Assembly (NCBI RefSeq): GCF_009193155.1 | Contig: NZ_VUKD01000002.1 | Location: 496,001-560,000 of the forward strand | DNA from: Georgenia subflava | GTDB taxonomy: Bacteria; Actinomycetota; Actinomycetes; Actinomycetales; Actinomycetaceae | Reading direction: 5' to 3' | Length of the DNA: 64,000 bases | Shown here: positions 17,362-25,676 of the stretch, piece by piece | Numbering within the stretch: the stretch's first letter is position 1 | Layout: every line of letters begins with the position of its first letter | The notes under the pieces: generated by a model | Told to the model about the DNA's origin: nothing | Databases searched by the model: none | The model's input: the letters and a program-made list of their open reading frames with translations, nothing else | Translations under genes and position numbers: made by a program

Positions 17362-18299
17362 GGCATCTCGGCGACGACGTCAGCGCGCTCGTGGACGGCC
17401 AGCTCCCGCCCGCACGCACCGAGGAGGCGCTCGCCCACCTGGTCCTGTGCGAACGGTGCGCGAGCCTCGTCGCCGTCGAGCGTGCCTCCCGGCACCACCT
17501 CGCGCAGGCCCGCGACGTGCCGCCGGACGACGACCTCACCTGGCGGCTGCTCCAGGTCGCCAACACCCCGCCCCCCGTCCCCGCGCACGGCGCCCGAGCG
17601 CTCGCCGGCCGCGCCTGGCAGCCGCTGGCCACCGGTCGCGGGCGGCGTCGCGCTCTCGTCCGGGGGACCGCGGCGCTCGCCGGCGCGGCATGCGTCGTCG
17701 GGGCGCTGGTGGTCGTCGGTAGCCTCGCCGAACGCACCGGCGACCCGGCCAGCATGCTCGCCGGCGCCTCCGGCCGCGCCCCGGCGCAGGCCCAGCTGCA
17801 GATCTCCCCGCAGACGGTCCACCTCGACCGGAGCGCCGGGGCCGACGGGCCGAGGAGCACCACCGAGGCCGCCGTGGCCTGGTTGACCACCAACGGCTGG
17901 AGCGCGCCGACCGAGCTGCCCGACGCCGCGACCATCAGCCAGATCGGTATCCGGTCCTCGGGCGCCGGCGTCGAGCTGGTGGAGGTCGAGATCGTCCGCG
18001 ACGGCGACCTGGTCCGCGTGCTCGAGCAGCCCGGGGTGCTGGACGTCGATGCCCTGGCGCAGCTGGATCCCTCCGCCGACGACGGCCGCCTCGTGCACGA
18101 GATCCCCGGCCCCGGCACCACTCTGGTGCTGCAGTGCGAGGGTGTCGTCGTCGTGGTTGCCGGCGGCGACGACGATCTCGCGCGCCAGGTCGCGGCCGCC
18201 TTCCCGGCGACGGCGCCCGGTTCCGACGTGACCGATCATCTCGACCGGGGCTGGCAGACTCTCGTGGGGTGGACCGACCTGCTCGTGCAGGCACCATGA
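17358..18299 (+). CDS. rseA: Membrane anti-sigma factor (RseA-like) with zinc-finger motif
   Basis: This 313-residue anti-sigma factor starts at GTG 17358, overlapping the sigE stop by four bases. The cytoplasmic N-terminal anti-sigma domain carries the H-x3-C-x2-C zinc motif (His27, Cys31, Cys34 in HLVLCERC) that binds the sigma factor under reducing conditions. A single membrane segment follows at about residues 108-130 ([20 protein letters not shown]). The outside domain is about 180 residues, much longer than the roughly 154-residue total of mycobacterial RseA. It contains [20 protein letters not shown] and repeated acidic strands that I do not recognise. It may sense the envelope or be a site for proteolysis; this is inference. 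Confidence 0.88.
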   Translation: MRHLGDDVSALVDGQLPPARTEEALAHLVLCERCASLVAVERASRHHLAQARDVPPDDDLTWRLLQVANTPPPVPAHGARALAGRAWQPLATGRGRRRALVRGTAALAGAACVVGALVVVGSLAERTGDPASMLAGASGRAPAQAQLQISPQTVHLDRSAGADGPRSTTEAAVAWLTTNGWSAPTELPDAATISQIGIRSSGAGVELVEVEIVRDGDLVRVLEQPGVLDVDALAQLDPSADDGRLVHEIPGPGTTLVLQCEGVVVVVAGGDDDLARQVAAAFPATAPGSDVTDHLDRGWQTLVGWTDLLVQAP

Positions 18300-18324
18300 T
18301 CCGCACGGCGGGAAAGGAGCTCCG

Positions 18325-20430
18325 ATGAGCTCGTCAGAGCACACGGCCGGCCCGGGCGAGACAGGCCCTGAGGGTGCCCGGCCGGACGGGCCCCAGCCGG
18401 ACGCGCCCCGGCCGGACGCACCCGGGCCGGACGGAGCCGGGCCGGATGGACTCGAGCCGGACGCACCCCGGCCCGACGCGCCCCGGTCCGACGCGCCCTG
18501 GCCGGACGCACCCGAGCGGCGGACGCCACCGCCCCCCTACGACTACGCCGCGACTCCGGCCCCCCTGTCGGAGCCCTACCACCGGCTCGATCCCACCAGT
18601 GCCGGTCCGGGTGACGAGGGCGGACGGGACGACCGCGGACCGCGACGCTCGTTCCTGCCGCACCGCATGCGGCGCCGGGAGAAGCCGGCCTCCGGCGTCA
18701 TCGTCCCACCGCCGGCCGCCGGCCCCGGCACGGCGGCCACCACTCCGGCCCCCTACGCGACGCACCCTTATCCGCCGCACGGCGCCCAGCCCTCGGCGGG
18801 GTCACCGGTAGGTGCTACGCACCCGTACCCGTCGCACACCGCGCAGGGCACCGCTGTGCCGTCGGAGCCCACGACGCAGCCGTACCCGACGCGGCAGGCG
18901 TCGAGCGGTTCTCCGTCGACGCAGCCGTACCCGCAGCACGGACCGGGCGGGTTTCCGTCGACGCAGCCGTACCCGACGCACCAGGCGTCGACCGGCTCTC
19001 CGTCGACGCAGCCGTACCCCCAGCAGGGACCAGGCGGCTCTCCGTCGACACAGTCGCGCCCGCAGCGTCACGCCCCGGCCGACGGGCCCTCGACTCAGCC
19101 GGCGCATGGCGACGAGTCGGGCGGTATTCCGTGGCCCGGGCGGGCGTCCGAGGTCGAGCAGTCGCACTGGGCGCCGCTGGGCGGAGCGCCGCGCAGCGCA
19201 CCCTCGCCTGGACCGTCCGAGCCTCCCGTCGGTCAGGACACGGCGGTCCTTCCCGCCGGCCCGCGACCGGCCTCCGGCGACCGGCTTGAGGACCTGCTCG
19301 CCGCAGGTGCCGCAGATGATGCGCCCCGCAGCCGCACCGCCCGTCGAGGTCTCGGTGCCGGCGTCGTCGCGCTGCTCATGCTCGTATCCCTGCTCCTCGG
19401 CGTGCTGGTCGGCGGCCTCGGCGCGCGATCGTTCTTCGTGGTCGGGCAGGACGGCGGCACATCGACGCTCCCGGTCTCCGCCGGGGCCGGCGCCCGGGCG
19501 CCGGACTCCGTGGCCGGCATCGCCGAGGCGGTCCTCCCGTCGACCGTCTACATCCAGGCGGGTGGCAACGGCCAGGCGAGCTCCGGCAGCGGGATGGTGC
19601 TTCGCGAGGACGGCTACATCGTCACGAACAACCACGTCATCGAGCCGGCGGCGGACGGCGGCCGGCTCGTCGTCGGCTTCGCCGACGGTACGGAGGAGGA
19701 GGCGGAGATCGTCGGGCGCACGCCGGACTACGACCTCGCCGTGCTCAAGGTCGACCGCACCGGGCTCGAGCCCCTCGTCCTCGCCGACTCCACGACCATC
19801 GCCGTGGGCGACCCCGTCGTCGCGATCGGCGCACCGCTCGGGCTGGAGGGGACGGTGACCTCGGGCATCATCAGCGCTCTCAACCGCCCGGTGCGGGCCG
19901 GGTCCGCGGGCCCGAGCACGTTCATCAACGCCATCCAGACCGACGCGGCGATCAACCCGGGCAACTCAGGTGGACCTCTCGTCGACGCCGGCGGACAGGT
20001 CGTCGGGATCAACACCGCCATCGCCCAGGCCTCCGGCGCGGGCCAGGCGACCGGCAGCATCGGTCTCGGCTTCGCGATCCCCGCCAACCAGGTGCGCCGC
20101 ACCACCGACCAGATCATCGCCACCGGTGAGGCCACCTACCCGGTCATCGGGGTCGCCCTCGACACCCGCTACGGCGGCGAGGGCGTCAAGGTTCTCGACG
20201 AGGACCTCGACGACACACCGGCGGTCACGCCTGACGGCCCGGGCGACGTCGCCGGGATCCGCCCGGGCGACGTGATCGTCAGCATCGACGGCCGTCCCGT
20301 CACCGACCCGGACGAGCTCATCGTCGCCGTGCGCTCCAAGGCGCCCGGCGAAGAGGTCGTCCTGGGCGTCCGGCGCGGCGGCTCGGTCGAGGAGGTCACG
20401 GTGGTCCTTGGCGAGAACAGCTCGGGCTGA
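18325..20430 (+). CDS. htrA: HtrA/DegP-type serine protease with PDZ domain and long repetitive N-terminus
   Basis: This 701-residue membrane-anchored S1C protease has a catalytic triad at His437 (IVTNNHVIEP), Asp470 (DYDLAVLKVD) and Ser548 (NPGNSGGPLVD). One PDZ domain follows at about residues 605-695 (AGIRPGDVIVSIDGRPV). One membrane segment at about 345-367 leaves the protease outside the cell. The cytoplasmic first 340 residues are disordered and made of two repeat types: PDA/PDG-Pro tetrads at about 13-65, and STQPYP-containing units at about 175-255. AAGGAG lies 5 bp before ATG. It follows sigE-rseA and fits envelope protein quality control. Confidence 0.94.
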   Translation: MSSSEHTAGPGETGPEGARPDGPQPDAPRPDAPGPDGAGPDGLEPDAPRPDAPRSDAPWPDAPERRTPPPPYDYAATPAPLSEPYHRLDPTSAGPGDEGGRDDRGPRRSFLPHRMRRREKPASGVIVPPPAAGPGTAATTPAPYATHPYPPHGAQPSAGSPVGATHPYPSHTAQGTAVPSEPTTQPYPTRQASSGSPSTQPYPQHGPGGFPSTQPYPTHQASTGSPSTQPYPQQGPGGSPSTQSRPQRHAPADGPSTQPAHGDESGGIPWPGRASEVEQSHWAPLGGAPRSAPSPGPSEPPVGQDTAVLPAGPRPASGDRLEDLLAAGAADDAPRSRTARRGLGAGVVALLMLVSLLLGVLVGGLGARSFFVVGQDGGTSTLPVSAGAGARAPDSVAGIAEAVLPSTVYIQAGGNGQASSGSGMVLREDGYIVTNNHVIEPAADGGRLVVGFADGTEEEAEIVGRTPDYDLAVLKVDRTGLEPLVLADSTTIAVGDPVVAIGAPLGLEGTVTSGIISALNRPVRAGSAGPSTFINAIQTDAAINPGNSGGPLVDAGGQVVGINTAIAQASGAGQATGSIGLGFAIPANQVRRTTDQIIATGEATYPVIGVALDTRYGGEGVKVLDEDLDDTPAVTPDGPGDVAGIRPGDVIVSIDGRPVTDPDELIVAVRSKAPGEEVVLGVRRGGSVEEVTVVLGENSSG

Positions 20431-20524
20431 CCGGCAGCGGACGGGCCCGGCAGCCGGCCGACCGACGGGGCCGGCCGGTGTCCAGTGGACAGGATGGACG
20501 GTCACCCGGGTCCGGCGGTCGCCC

Positions 20525-20530
20525 TATCCT
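20525..20530 (+). promoter_or_regulatory. Leaderless -10 element for tatB
   Basis: TATCCT is followed by six bases and ATG 20537, and there is no Shine-Dalgarno sequence. It fixes the tatB start and suggests tatB has its own promoter apart from htrA. Confidence 0.55.
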
Positions 20531-20536
20531 GTTCGG

Positions 20537-21259
20537 ATGGTGGGGATCAACGGTGGCGAGCTCGTGGTGCTGCTCGTGCTCGCGTTCCTGCTCATCGGCC
20601 CCGAACGGCTCCCCGAGCTGGCCCAGCAGCTGGGCCGCCTCACCCGCGAGCTGAAGAAGCTCGCCACAGGTGCCAAGGAGAAGGTCAAGGAGGAGCTGGG
20701 GCCCGACGTCGGCGACCTGTCCGTCTTCGACCCCCGCCAGTACGACCCGCGCCGCATCGTGCGCGAGGCGCTGATGGACGACGACGAGCCGCAGCCGGCC
20801 AGACCGCCCGCGGCGCGGCGGCGTCCACCACCGCGGACGTCACCTGCACCCCGCGCGGCAGCGTCGGCGACCGGCGCGGGTCCGGTCGCGGCTGCAGCGC
20901 CCGGCGCAGCGGGAGCGGTCGGCGCGACCGCGGCTTCCGGATCGGCCTCGGCTGTCACGGCTGCCGGAACGGCCGCGGCCGCGGGATCGGCGGCGACTGC
21001 CGGATCGGCCTCGGCCGTCACGGCTGCTGGATCGGCGGCGGACCAGGTCCAGGCGCAGGTCGGTGCAGCCCCGACCGGCGGTCGGATCGCCGGGAACGGC
21101 CTCGCCGACCCGGCCGAGCTCGTCGCACGCGCGCGGGCCGGAACGACGACCGCGACCGACGCGGACGACGACGGTCACGACGCCTCCGAGGCCGGAGCCG
21201 ACGACGGCCCTGAGCAGGAGGCGGTCTACGTGGTGCCGTTCGACGACGAGGCCACGTAG
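20537..21259 (+). CDS. tatB: Sec-independent translocase subunit TatB
   Basis: The 240-residue protein starts with the TatA/B pattern: a short membrane helix (GELVVLLVLAFLLIG), the hinge PERLPELAQQLGRL and an amphipathic helix (TRELKKLATGAKEKVKEELG). DVGDLSVFDPRQYDPRRIVR is typical of actinobacterial TatB rather than TatA. It would recruit twin-arginine substrates with TatC, which is not in the window. The rest is a disordered Ala-rich tail containing a duplicated GSASAVTAAG segment. Location after htrA matches mycobacterial tatB. Confidence 0.92.
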   Translation: MVGINGGELVVLLVLAFLLIGPERLPELAQQLGRLTRELKKLATGAKEKVKEELGPDVGDLSVFDPRQYDPRRIVREALMDDDEPQPARPPAARRRPPPRTSPAPRAAASATGAGPVAAAAPGAAGAVGATAASGSASAVTAAGTAAAAGSAATAGSASAVTAAGSAADQVQAQVGAAPTGGRIAGNGLADPAELVARARAGTTTATDADDDGHDASEAGADDGPEQEAVYVVPFDDEAT

Positions 21260-21264
21260 GTCCT

Positions 21265-21280
21265 GCCGCCTACGGGCGGC
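21265..21280 (+). terminator. Weak hairpin after tatB
   Basis: GCCGCC at 21265-21270, loop TACG, and GGCGGC at 21275-21280 form a perfect 6-bp GC stem with a UACG tetraloop just after the tatB stop. No U-tract follows, so termination is plausible but not proven. Confidence 0.4.
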
Positions 21281-21294
21281 CCGGTCCGCCAGCA

Positions 21295-21366
21295 TGCCGC
21301 AGCCGCAGCCGCAGCCGCAGCCGCAGCCGCAGCCGCAGCCGCAGCCGCAGCCGCAGCCGCAGCCGA
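21295..21366. repeat. Hexanucleotide microsatellite (AGCCGC)
   Basis: Ten perfect AGCCGC units fill 21301-21360, with one imperfect unit on each side. The array lies between the convergent ends of tatB and the kinase-like gene, ending right at the latter's stop codon. Copy number is likely to vary between strains. Confidence 0.95.
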
Positions 21367-22215
21367 CTAGGCGTCGGCCAGCGCCTCGTCGATCATTCGA
21401 TGACCCTGTTCCTCGAAGGGCTCGTTCCCGACCTGGTAGGCCCAGACGGCGGTGCTGATCGCCTCTCGGATGCGGGCACGCCGCCAGGCGGCCGGATCAC
21501 GCGGGTCCTTGCCGTAGCCCTCGAGGAACGCGGCCTCGAGCGTCGGGTGATCGCGGAACTGTTGCGCGGAGAGCCGAGTGAGGTCGGTGAAGGCTGGCCG
21601 CAGGTCCGCCCGGCCGAAGTCGATCGCGCTCACGATCCCTTCCTGTACCAGCCAGTTGCGGGGCTGCCAGTCGCCGTGGGTCGGCACCACGATGCTCGGC
21701 GGCGTGGGCCAGGACTCGACGACCTCACGAAGACGCTGCGCCGTGCCGTCGCCGATGCGATGCGGCTTGTCGAGCCAGAGGAGAGCCTTCCTCTTCTCAT
21801 GAGCCTCGAACTCGTCGTGATCCGCCGCCAGCTGTCCGTGGAGCTGTGCCAGCAGCGCGCCGGCCTGACGGTAGGTCTCGGGTAGCTGCTCGTAGGTGGT
21901 GCCCTGCACCAGTTCACCCGGCAGGTAGCAGGTCACGAGGAGCTTCGCGTCGGTGTCCGCATGCACAAGGCGAGGAACCTTCGCACGTGAAGCCAATGGT
22001 GCCAACCACTGTCGATGCGCACGGATCTCACGCGCGAGGTGGTGGTCCTTCGCATCGCCGGCCTTCGCGATGTACCGCCTGCCGTCGTGTGACAGCTCGA
22101 GCACAGTGGTGCCGACCAGTCCCCAGCTGTGGTCGTTCTGAACCTCGGCTCCAGGGAGCCATCCGTCCAACAGGTCACGCTGGCGTCGGCTGAGGTGATC
22201 GATCGGAGAGGACAC
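21367..22215 (-). CDS. APH/choline-kinase-fold phosphotransferase
   Basis: A 282-residue protein of the aminoglycoside phosphotransferase superfamily. The ATP-binding lobe includes YIAKAGDAKDHHLAREIRAH. The catalytic loop is VVPTHGDWQPRNWLV (HGD...N) and the metal-binding Asp is in AIDFGRADLR. The N-terminal lobe is short and the substrate is not evident; these families phosphorylate antibiotics, choline, sugars or unknown small molecules, and I see no specific resistance signature. The start is GTG 22215, supported by TATCCT six bases upstream. It is convergent with tatB. Confidence 0.85.
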   Translation of the reverse strand: MSSPIDHLSRRQRDLLDGWLPGAEVQNDHSWGLVGTTVLELSHDGRRYIAKAGDAKDHHLAREIRAHRQWLAPLASRAKVPRLVHADTDAKLLVTCYLPGELVQGTTYEQLPETYRQAGALLAQLHGQLAADHDEFEAHEKRKALLWLDKPHRIGDGTAQRLREVVESWPTPPSIVVPTHGDWQPRNWLVQEGIVSAIDFGRADLRPAFTDLTRLSAQQFRDHPTLEAAFLEGYGKDPRDPAAWRRARIREAISTAVWAYQVGNEPFEEQGHRMIDEALADA

Positions 22216-22221
22216 GCGACG

Positions 22222-22227
22222 AGGATA
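22222..22227 (-). promoter_or_regulatory. Leaderless -10 element for the kinase-like gene
   Basis: TATCCT on the minus strand, six bases before GTG 22215, with no Shine-Dalgarno sequence. The 220 bp between here and the mrp stop contain no gene that I can support. Confidence 0.55.
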
Positions 22228-22435
22228 GGGATGCTGGCGGCTGACCCCATGGCGGCGCCCCGTGCTACTCGGCGGGCGACCCGTGCAAAGGCCGCGCCCG
22301 TTGTGGACTGTGACGACTCGAGCCGTCTTGGAGGTTTTCGCACAGCGCGGGCAGGGTCACCGGCGGTTACGGCGGCCAGCAGAGACGACCCGAGAGCTGC
22401 CCGCTCGTCAACGGCGGATCAGCACTCGCCCGGCG

Positions 22436-23569
22436 TCAGCCGCCGATCGGGCTGATGCCGAGCGAGCGTCCGGCGAGGCCGCGGGCCCGCCGGGAGAGCG
22501 AGCGGGACAGGGACCGCAGCGCCTCGGCCGCCGGGCTCGTCGTGTCGCGGAGGACCAGCGGCTCCCCGGAGTCGCCGCCCTCGCGCAGGTCGACCTCGAT
22601 CGGCACCTGGGCCAGCAGCGGCACGTCGTACCCGAGGGCCTTGCCGAGCTCGGTGGAGACCCGCTCGCCCCCGCCCGTGCCGAAGAGGTCCACGCGGGAA
22701 CCGTCCGCCTGCTCGAGCCACGACATGTTCTCCACCACGCCGACGACCTTCTGGTGCGTCTGCTCGGCGATGACACCGGCGCGCTGCGCCACCTCGGCAG
22801 CCGCGACCTGGGGCGTGGTGACCACGAGGATCTCGGAGTTCGGGAGCATCTGCGCCACCGAGATCGCGATGTCGCCCGTACCCGGGGGCAGGTCCAGGAG
22901 CAGGACGTCCAGATCCCCCCAGAAGACGTCGGCGAGGAACTGCTGCAGGGCGCGGTGCAGCATGGGGCCACGCCACACGACGGGGCGGCCGTCCTGGGTG
23001 AACATGCCGATCGAGATGACCTTCACGTCGTGCGCGACGGGCGGGAGGATCATGTCGTCGACCTTGGTCGGCGGGTAGGTCACGCCGAGCATGCGGGGGA
23101 TCGAGAAGCCGTAGATGTCGGCGTCGACGACGCCGACCTTCAGCCCGTCGGCGGCCATGGCGGCGGCAAGGTTGGCGGTCACCGAGGACTTGCCCACACC
23201 GCCCTTGCCGGAGGTCACGGCGTAGACGCGGGTGAGTGAGCCGGGCTGGGCGAAGGGGATGACCGGCTCGGCCGCCCCGCCCCGGAGCTGGCTCCGGAGC
23301 GCCTTGCGCTGCTCCTCGGTCATCACCCCCATCTCGACCTGGACGCCGGCGACCCCCTCGAGGGACCCGACGGCGTTGGTCACGTCGCGTGTGATGGTGT
23401 CCTTCAGCGGGCAGCCCGCCGTCGTGAGGTCGATCCCGACCACCACCACGCCACCGGGTTGCACCTCCACCGACCGGACCATGTTCAGCTCGGTGATGGG
23501 GCGACGGATCTCGGGGTCCATGACATTGCCGAGCTCGGTCTGCACGGCCTCGACGGTGGGAGCGCTCAT
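22436..23569 (-). CDS. mrp: Mrp/NBP35-type P-loop ATPase, iron-sulfur carrier
   Basis: The 377-residue protein has an N-terminal DUF59/MIP18 domain (VMDPEIRRPITELNMV, with TTAGCPLKDTI) and a deviant Walker A, VTSGKGGVGKSSVTANLA, near residue 125. VVDADIYGFSIPRMLG and the Walker B-like LLLDLPPGTGD follow. The family loads or transfers Fe-S clusters, but the CxxC seen in many Mrp C-termini is not evident here. It overlaps the upstream DUF1003 gene by four bases (ATGA), so the two are coupled. It also has a TACGAT six bases before its ATG. Gene order matches mycobacterial mrp near tatB. Confidence 0.93.
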   Translation of the reverse strand: MSAPTVEAVQTELGNVMDPEIRRPITELNMVRSVEVQPGGVVVVGIDLTTAGCPLKDTITRDVTNAVGSLEGVAGVQVEMGVMTEEQRKALRSQLRGGAAEPVIPFAQPGSLTRVYAVTSGKGGVGKSSVTANLAAAMAADGLKVGVVDADIYGFSIPRMLGVTYPPTKVDDMILPPVAHDVKVISIGMFTQDGRPVVWRGPMLHRALQQFLADVFWGDLDVLLLDLPPGTGDIAISVAQMLPNSEILVVTTPQVAAAEVAQRAGVIAEQTHQKVVGVVENMSWLEQADGSRVDLFGTGGGERVSTELGKALGYDVPLLAQVPIEVDLREGGDSGEPLVLRDTTSPAAEALRSLSRSLSRRARGLAGRSLGISPIGG

Positions 23570-24159
23570 GCCTCCATCGTAGGTGGCGTGCGCGAGGGGC
23601 CGTCTGTGTCCTGCGTCGCACCCCCGGCGGCGCGTTCCGCCATGGCCGCGAGCTCGAGCTCGAGCTCGCGGATGCGTTCGTCGCGCTCCTCCACGATGTC
23701 CTCGAGCAGGCCGCGCAGCTCCGAGCGCACGAAGTCGCGGGTGGCGACCTCGCCGAGCAGCAGCCGCACCGCCGCCATCTCCCGGGCGAGGTACTCCGTG
23801 TCGGCGAGGTTGCGCTCGGCGCGCTGGCGGTCCTGCTCGGCGCTGACCCGGTCCCGGTCGGTCTGGCGGTTCTGCGCGAGGAGGATCAGCGGTGAGGAGT
23901 ACGACGCCTGCAGCGAGAGCATCAGGGTCAGCGCCGTGAAGCCCAGTGCGGCGGAGTCGAACTGCAGGTCGGCGGGCCCGAAGCTGTTCCACAGCAGCCA
24001 CGCGGCGCAGAAGATCGTCAGGTAGAGCAGGAACCGGGGCGTGCCCATGAACCTGGCGATGCCCTCGGAGAAGCGGCCGAAGAACTCGGGGTCCAGGCGG
24101 GGGCGGCGCGGGAACCAGCGCCGCTTCGCCGCCAGCGGGGTGTCGAGGCGCTCAGCCAT
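23566..24159 (-). CDS. DUF1003 family membrane protein
   Basis: The 197-residue protein has the DUF1003 core: FGRFSEGIARFMGTPRFLLY, a first membrane segment FLLYLTIFCAAWLLWN, and a second around ALGFTALTLMLSLQASYSSPL. LILLAQNRQTDRDRVSAEQD and a long charged coiled-coil tail follow. Its function is unknown. It overlaps the MgtE_N/CBS gene upstream by 8 nt and the mrp gene downstream by 4 nt, so the three are one operon. The recurring pairing with an MgtE-type protein suggests a link to magnesium or membrane stress, which is inference only. Confidence 0.9.
   Translation of the reverse strand: MAERLDTPLAAKRRWFPRRPRLDPEFFGRFSEGIARFMGTPRFLLYLTIFCAAWLLWNSFGPADLQFDSAALGFTALTLMLSLQASYSSPLILLAQNRQTDRDRVSAEQDRQRAERNLADTEYLAREMAAVRLLLGEVATRDFVRSELRGLLEDIVEERDERIRELELELAAMAERAAGGATQDTDGPSRTPPTMEA
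23576..23581 (-). promoter_or_regulatory. Possible internal leaderless promoter for mrp
   Basis: TACGAT on the minus strand sits six bases before ATG 23569, inside the end of the DUF1003 gene. The six-base spacer itself reads GGAGGC, so the site can also serve as a ribosome binding site when the operon transcript is read. Confidence 0.4.
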
Positions 24160-25453
24160 GCGCGCTCCTTGTCATGGCCTCGTCGGTGACGTCGTCGTCG
24201 GCGTCGCGCCAGTCGGTGGGCAGCAGGTGGTCCAGGACGTCGTCGACGGAGATCGCACCGACCAGGCGGCCGCCCTCGTCGACCACCGGCAGCGCGGTGA
24301 GGTTGTAGGTGGCGAGCAGCCTGGTCACCTTGCCGATGTCGTCCTTCGGCAGGACGGCGTCGATGTCCTTGTCGAGCAGGGCGCCGATGAGCTCGTGGGG
24401 CGGCTCGCGCAGGGCGCGCTGGAGATGGACGACGCCGAGGAGCTTGCCCGTGGGGGTCTCCAGCGGCGGGCGCACCACGAAGACCATCGCCGCCAGGGCC
24501 GGGGTGACGTCCTGCCGCCGGGCGTGCGCGAGCGCCGTGGCGACGGTGGCCTCGGGCGGGAGGATCAGCGGCTCGGTCGTCATCAGACCGCCGGCGGTGT
24601 GCTCGTCGTAGGCGAGGAGCCGGCGCACGTCCTCGGCCTCCTCGGGCTCCATCCGCTCGAGCAGCTCGGTCGCCTTCGCGGTCGGCAGCTCGGAGACCAG
24701 GTCGGCGGCGTCGTCGGGCTGCATGGCGTCCAGCACGTCAGCGGCCCGCTCGACGTCCAGGCCGGAGACGATCGAGACACGGTCCTCCTCACCGAGCTCC
24801 TCCAGGACGTCGGCGAGACGCTCGTCGTCGAGCTCGGCGGCCACCTCGAGCCGCCGGGTGTCGGACAGGTCGTGCAGGACGTCGGCGAGGTCGGCGGGCT
24901 TGAGGTCCTCCAGCGTCGCGAGAAGCGCGGTGGCGCCCTGCTGCTCGGGGGTGCCGGCCAGGCCGAGCACATCGGTGACGTCCACGACGAGCGCCTCGCC
25001 GCGACGCAGCCCGAGGCCGCCCCGGCCGGAGGAACGGCGGACGAAGAGCTTGGTGACGAGCCAGTCACGGTTGCGCTGCTGCTCGATCGCGACGTCCTCG
25101 ACGACGGCGGAGCCAGAGCCGTCGCGCATGGTCACGTGCCGGTCCAGCAGCTCGGCGACGACGAGGGTCTCGGTTGCCCGCTGGGCGAAACGGCGGATGT
25201 TGACGAGCCCGGTGGTGATGACGGCACCGGCGTCGATCGCCGTCACCCGGGTCAGCGGTACGAACACCCGACGCTTGGAGGAGACCTCGACCACCAGGCC
25301 AACCGCCCGAGGAGCGCCCTTGACCGGCACCAGGACGACCACGTCGTGGACGCGCCCCACCTGGTCACCGAGAGGGTCGAAGACCGCGGTGCCCTTGAGC
25401 CGGGCGACGTAGACGCGGCTGGACGTGCCGGGCCGGGCGGTGGGGGTGCTCAC
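24152..25453 (-). CDS. MgtE N-terminal domain and CBS-pair protein without membrane channel
   Basis: The 433-residue protein has a PRC-barrel-like N-terminus (VYVARLKGTAVFDPLGDQVG), then MgtE_N superhelix repeats (LADVLHDLSDTRRLEVAAEL, then DVLEELGEEDRVSIVSGL) and a CBS pair (MTTEPLILPPEATVATALAH, then TRLLATYNLTALPVVDEGGR). True MgtE magnesium channels continue with five membrane helices; here there are none, so this is a soluble sensor-like protein as in the mycobacterial Rv1232c position. GTG 25453 is preceded by TAGGCT seven bases upstream. It is the first gene of the operon with DUF1003 and mrp. Confidence 0.88.
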   Translation of the reverse strand: MSTPTARPGTSSRVYVARLKGTAVFDPLGDQVGRVHDVVVLVPVKGAPRAVGLVVEVSSKRRVFVPLTRVTAIDAGAVITTGLVNIRRFAQRATETLVVAELLDRHVTMRDGSGSAVVEDVAIEQQRNRDWLVTKLFVRRSSGRGGLGLRRGEALVVDVTDVLGLAGTPEQQGATALLATLEDLKPADLADVLHDLSDTRRLEVAAELDDERLADVLEELGEEDRVSIVSGLDVERAADVLDAMQPDDAADLVSELPTAKATELLERMEPEEAEDVRRLLAYDEHTAGGLMTTEPLILPPEATVATALAHARRQDVTPALAAMVFVVRPPLETPTGKLLGVVHLQRALREPPHELIGALLDKDIDAVLPKDDIGKVTRLLATYNLTALPVVDEGGRLVGAISVDDVLDHLLPTDWRDADDDVTDEAMTRSAHG

Positions 25454-25460
25454 GGCCGCC

Positions 25461-25466
25461 AGCCTA
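25461..25466 (-). promoter_or_regulatory. Leaderless -10 element for the MgtE_N/CBS-DUF1003-mrp operon
   Basis: TAGGCT on the minus strand lies seven bases before GTG 25453. The rest of this intergenic region (25467-25676) holds loosely repeated G/C-rich blocks of about 42 bp and no gene. Confidence 0.5.
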
Positions 25467-25676
25467 GGACAGCCCTGGGGCCGCGCCACGTAGGACCCGT
25501 TCGACATCGGGGTGAGGGGCAGCTTGGTGGGGCAAGCTCGGTGTCGAGGCGCGGGCCGTGTGGGGCGGCTCGGTGCCGGAGCAGCGGGGGCCGCGTGGGG
25601 CCGGCTCGCTGCCGGAGCTGCGGGGGCCGCGTTGGCCCGCTTGGCGCTGGAGCGCCGGGGAGAGGAGGATCGGGGT

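Noticed and set aside
21367-22215. Antibiotic resistance gene
   Set aside because: The fold is that of aminoglycoside phosphotransferases, but no subgroup-specific resistance motif is evident and such kinases have many other substrates.
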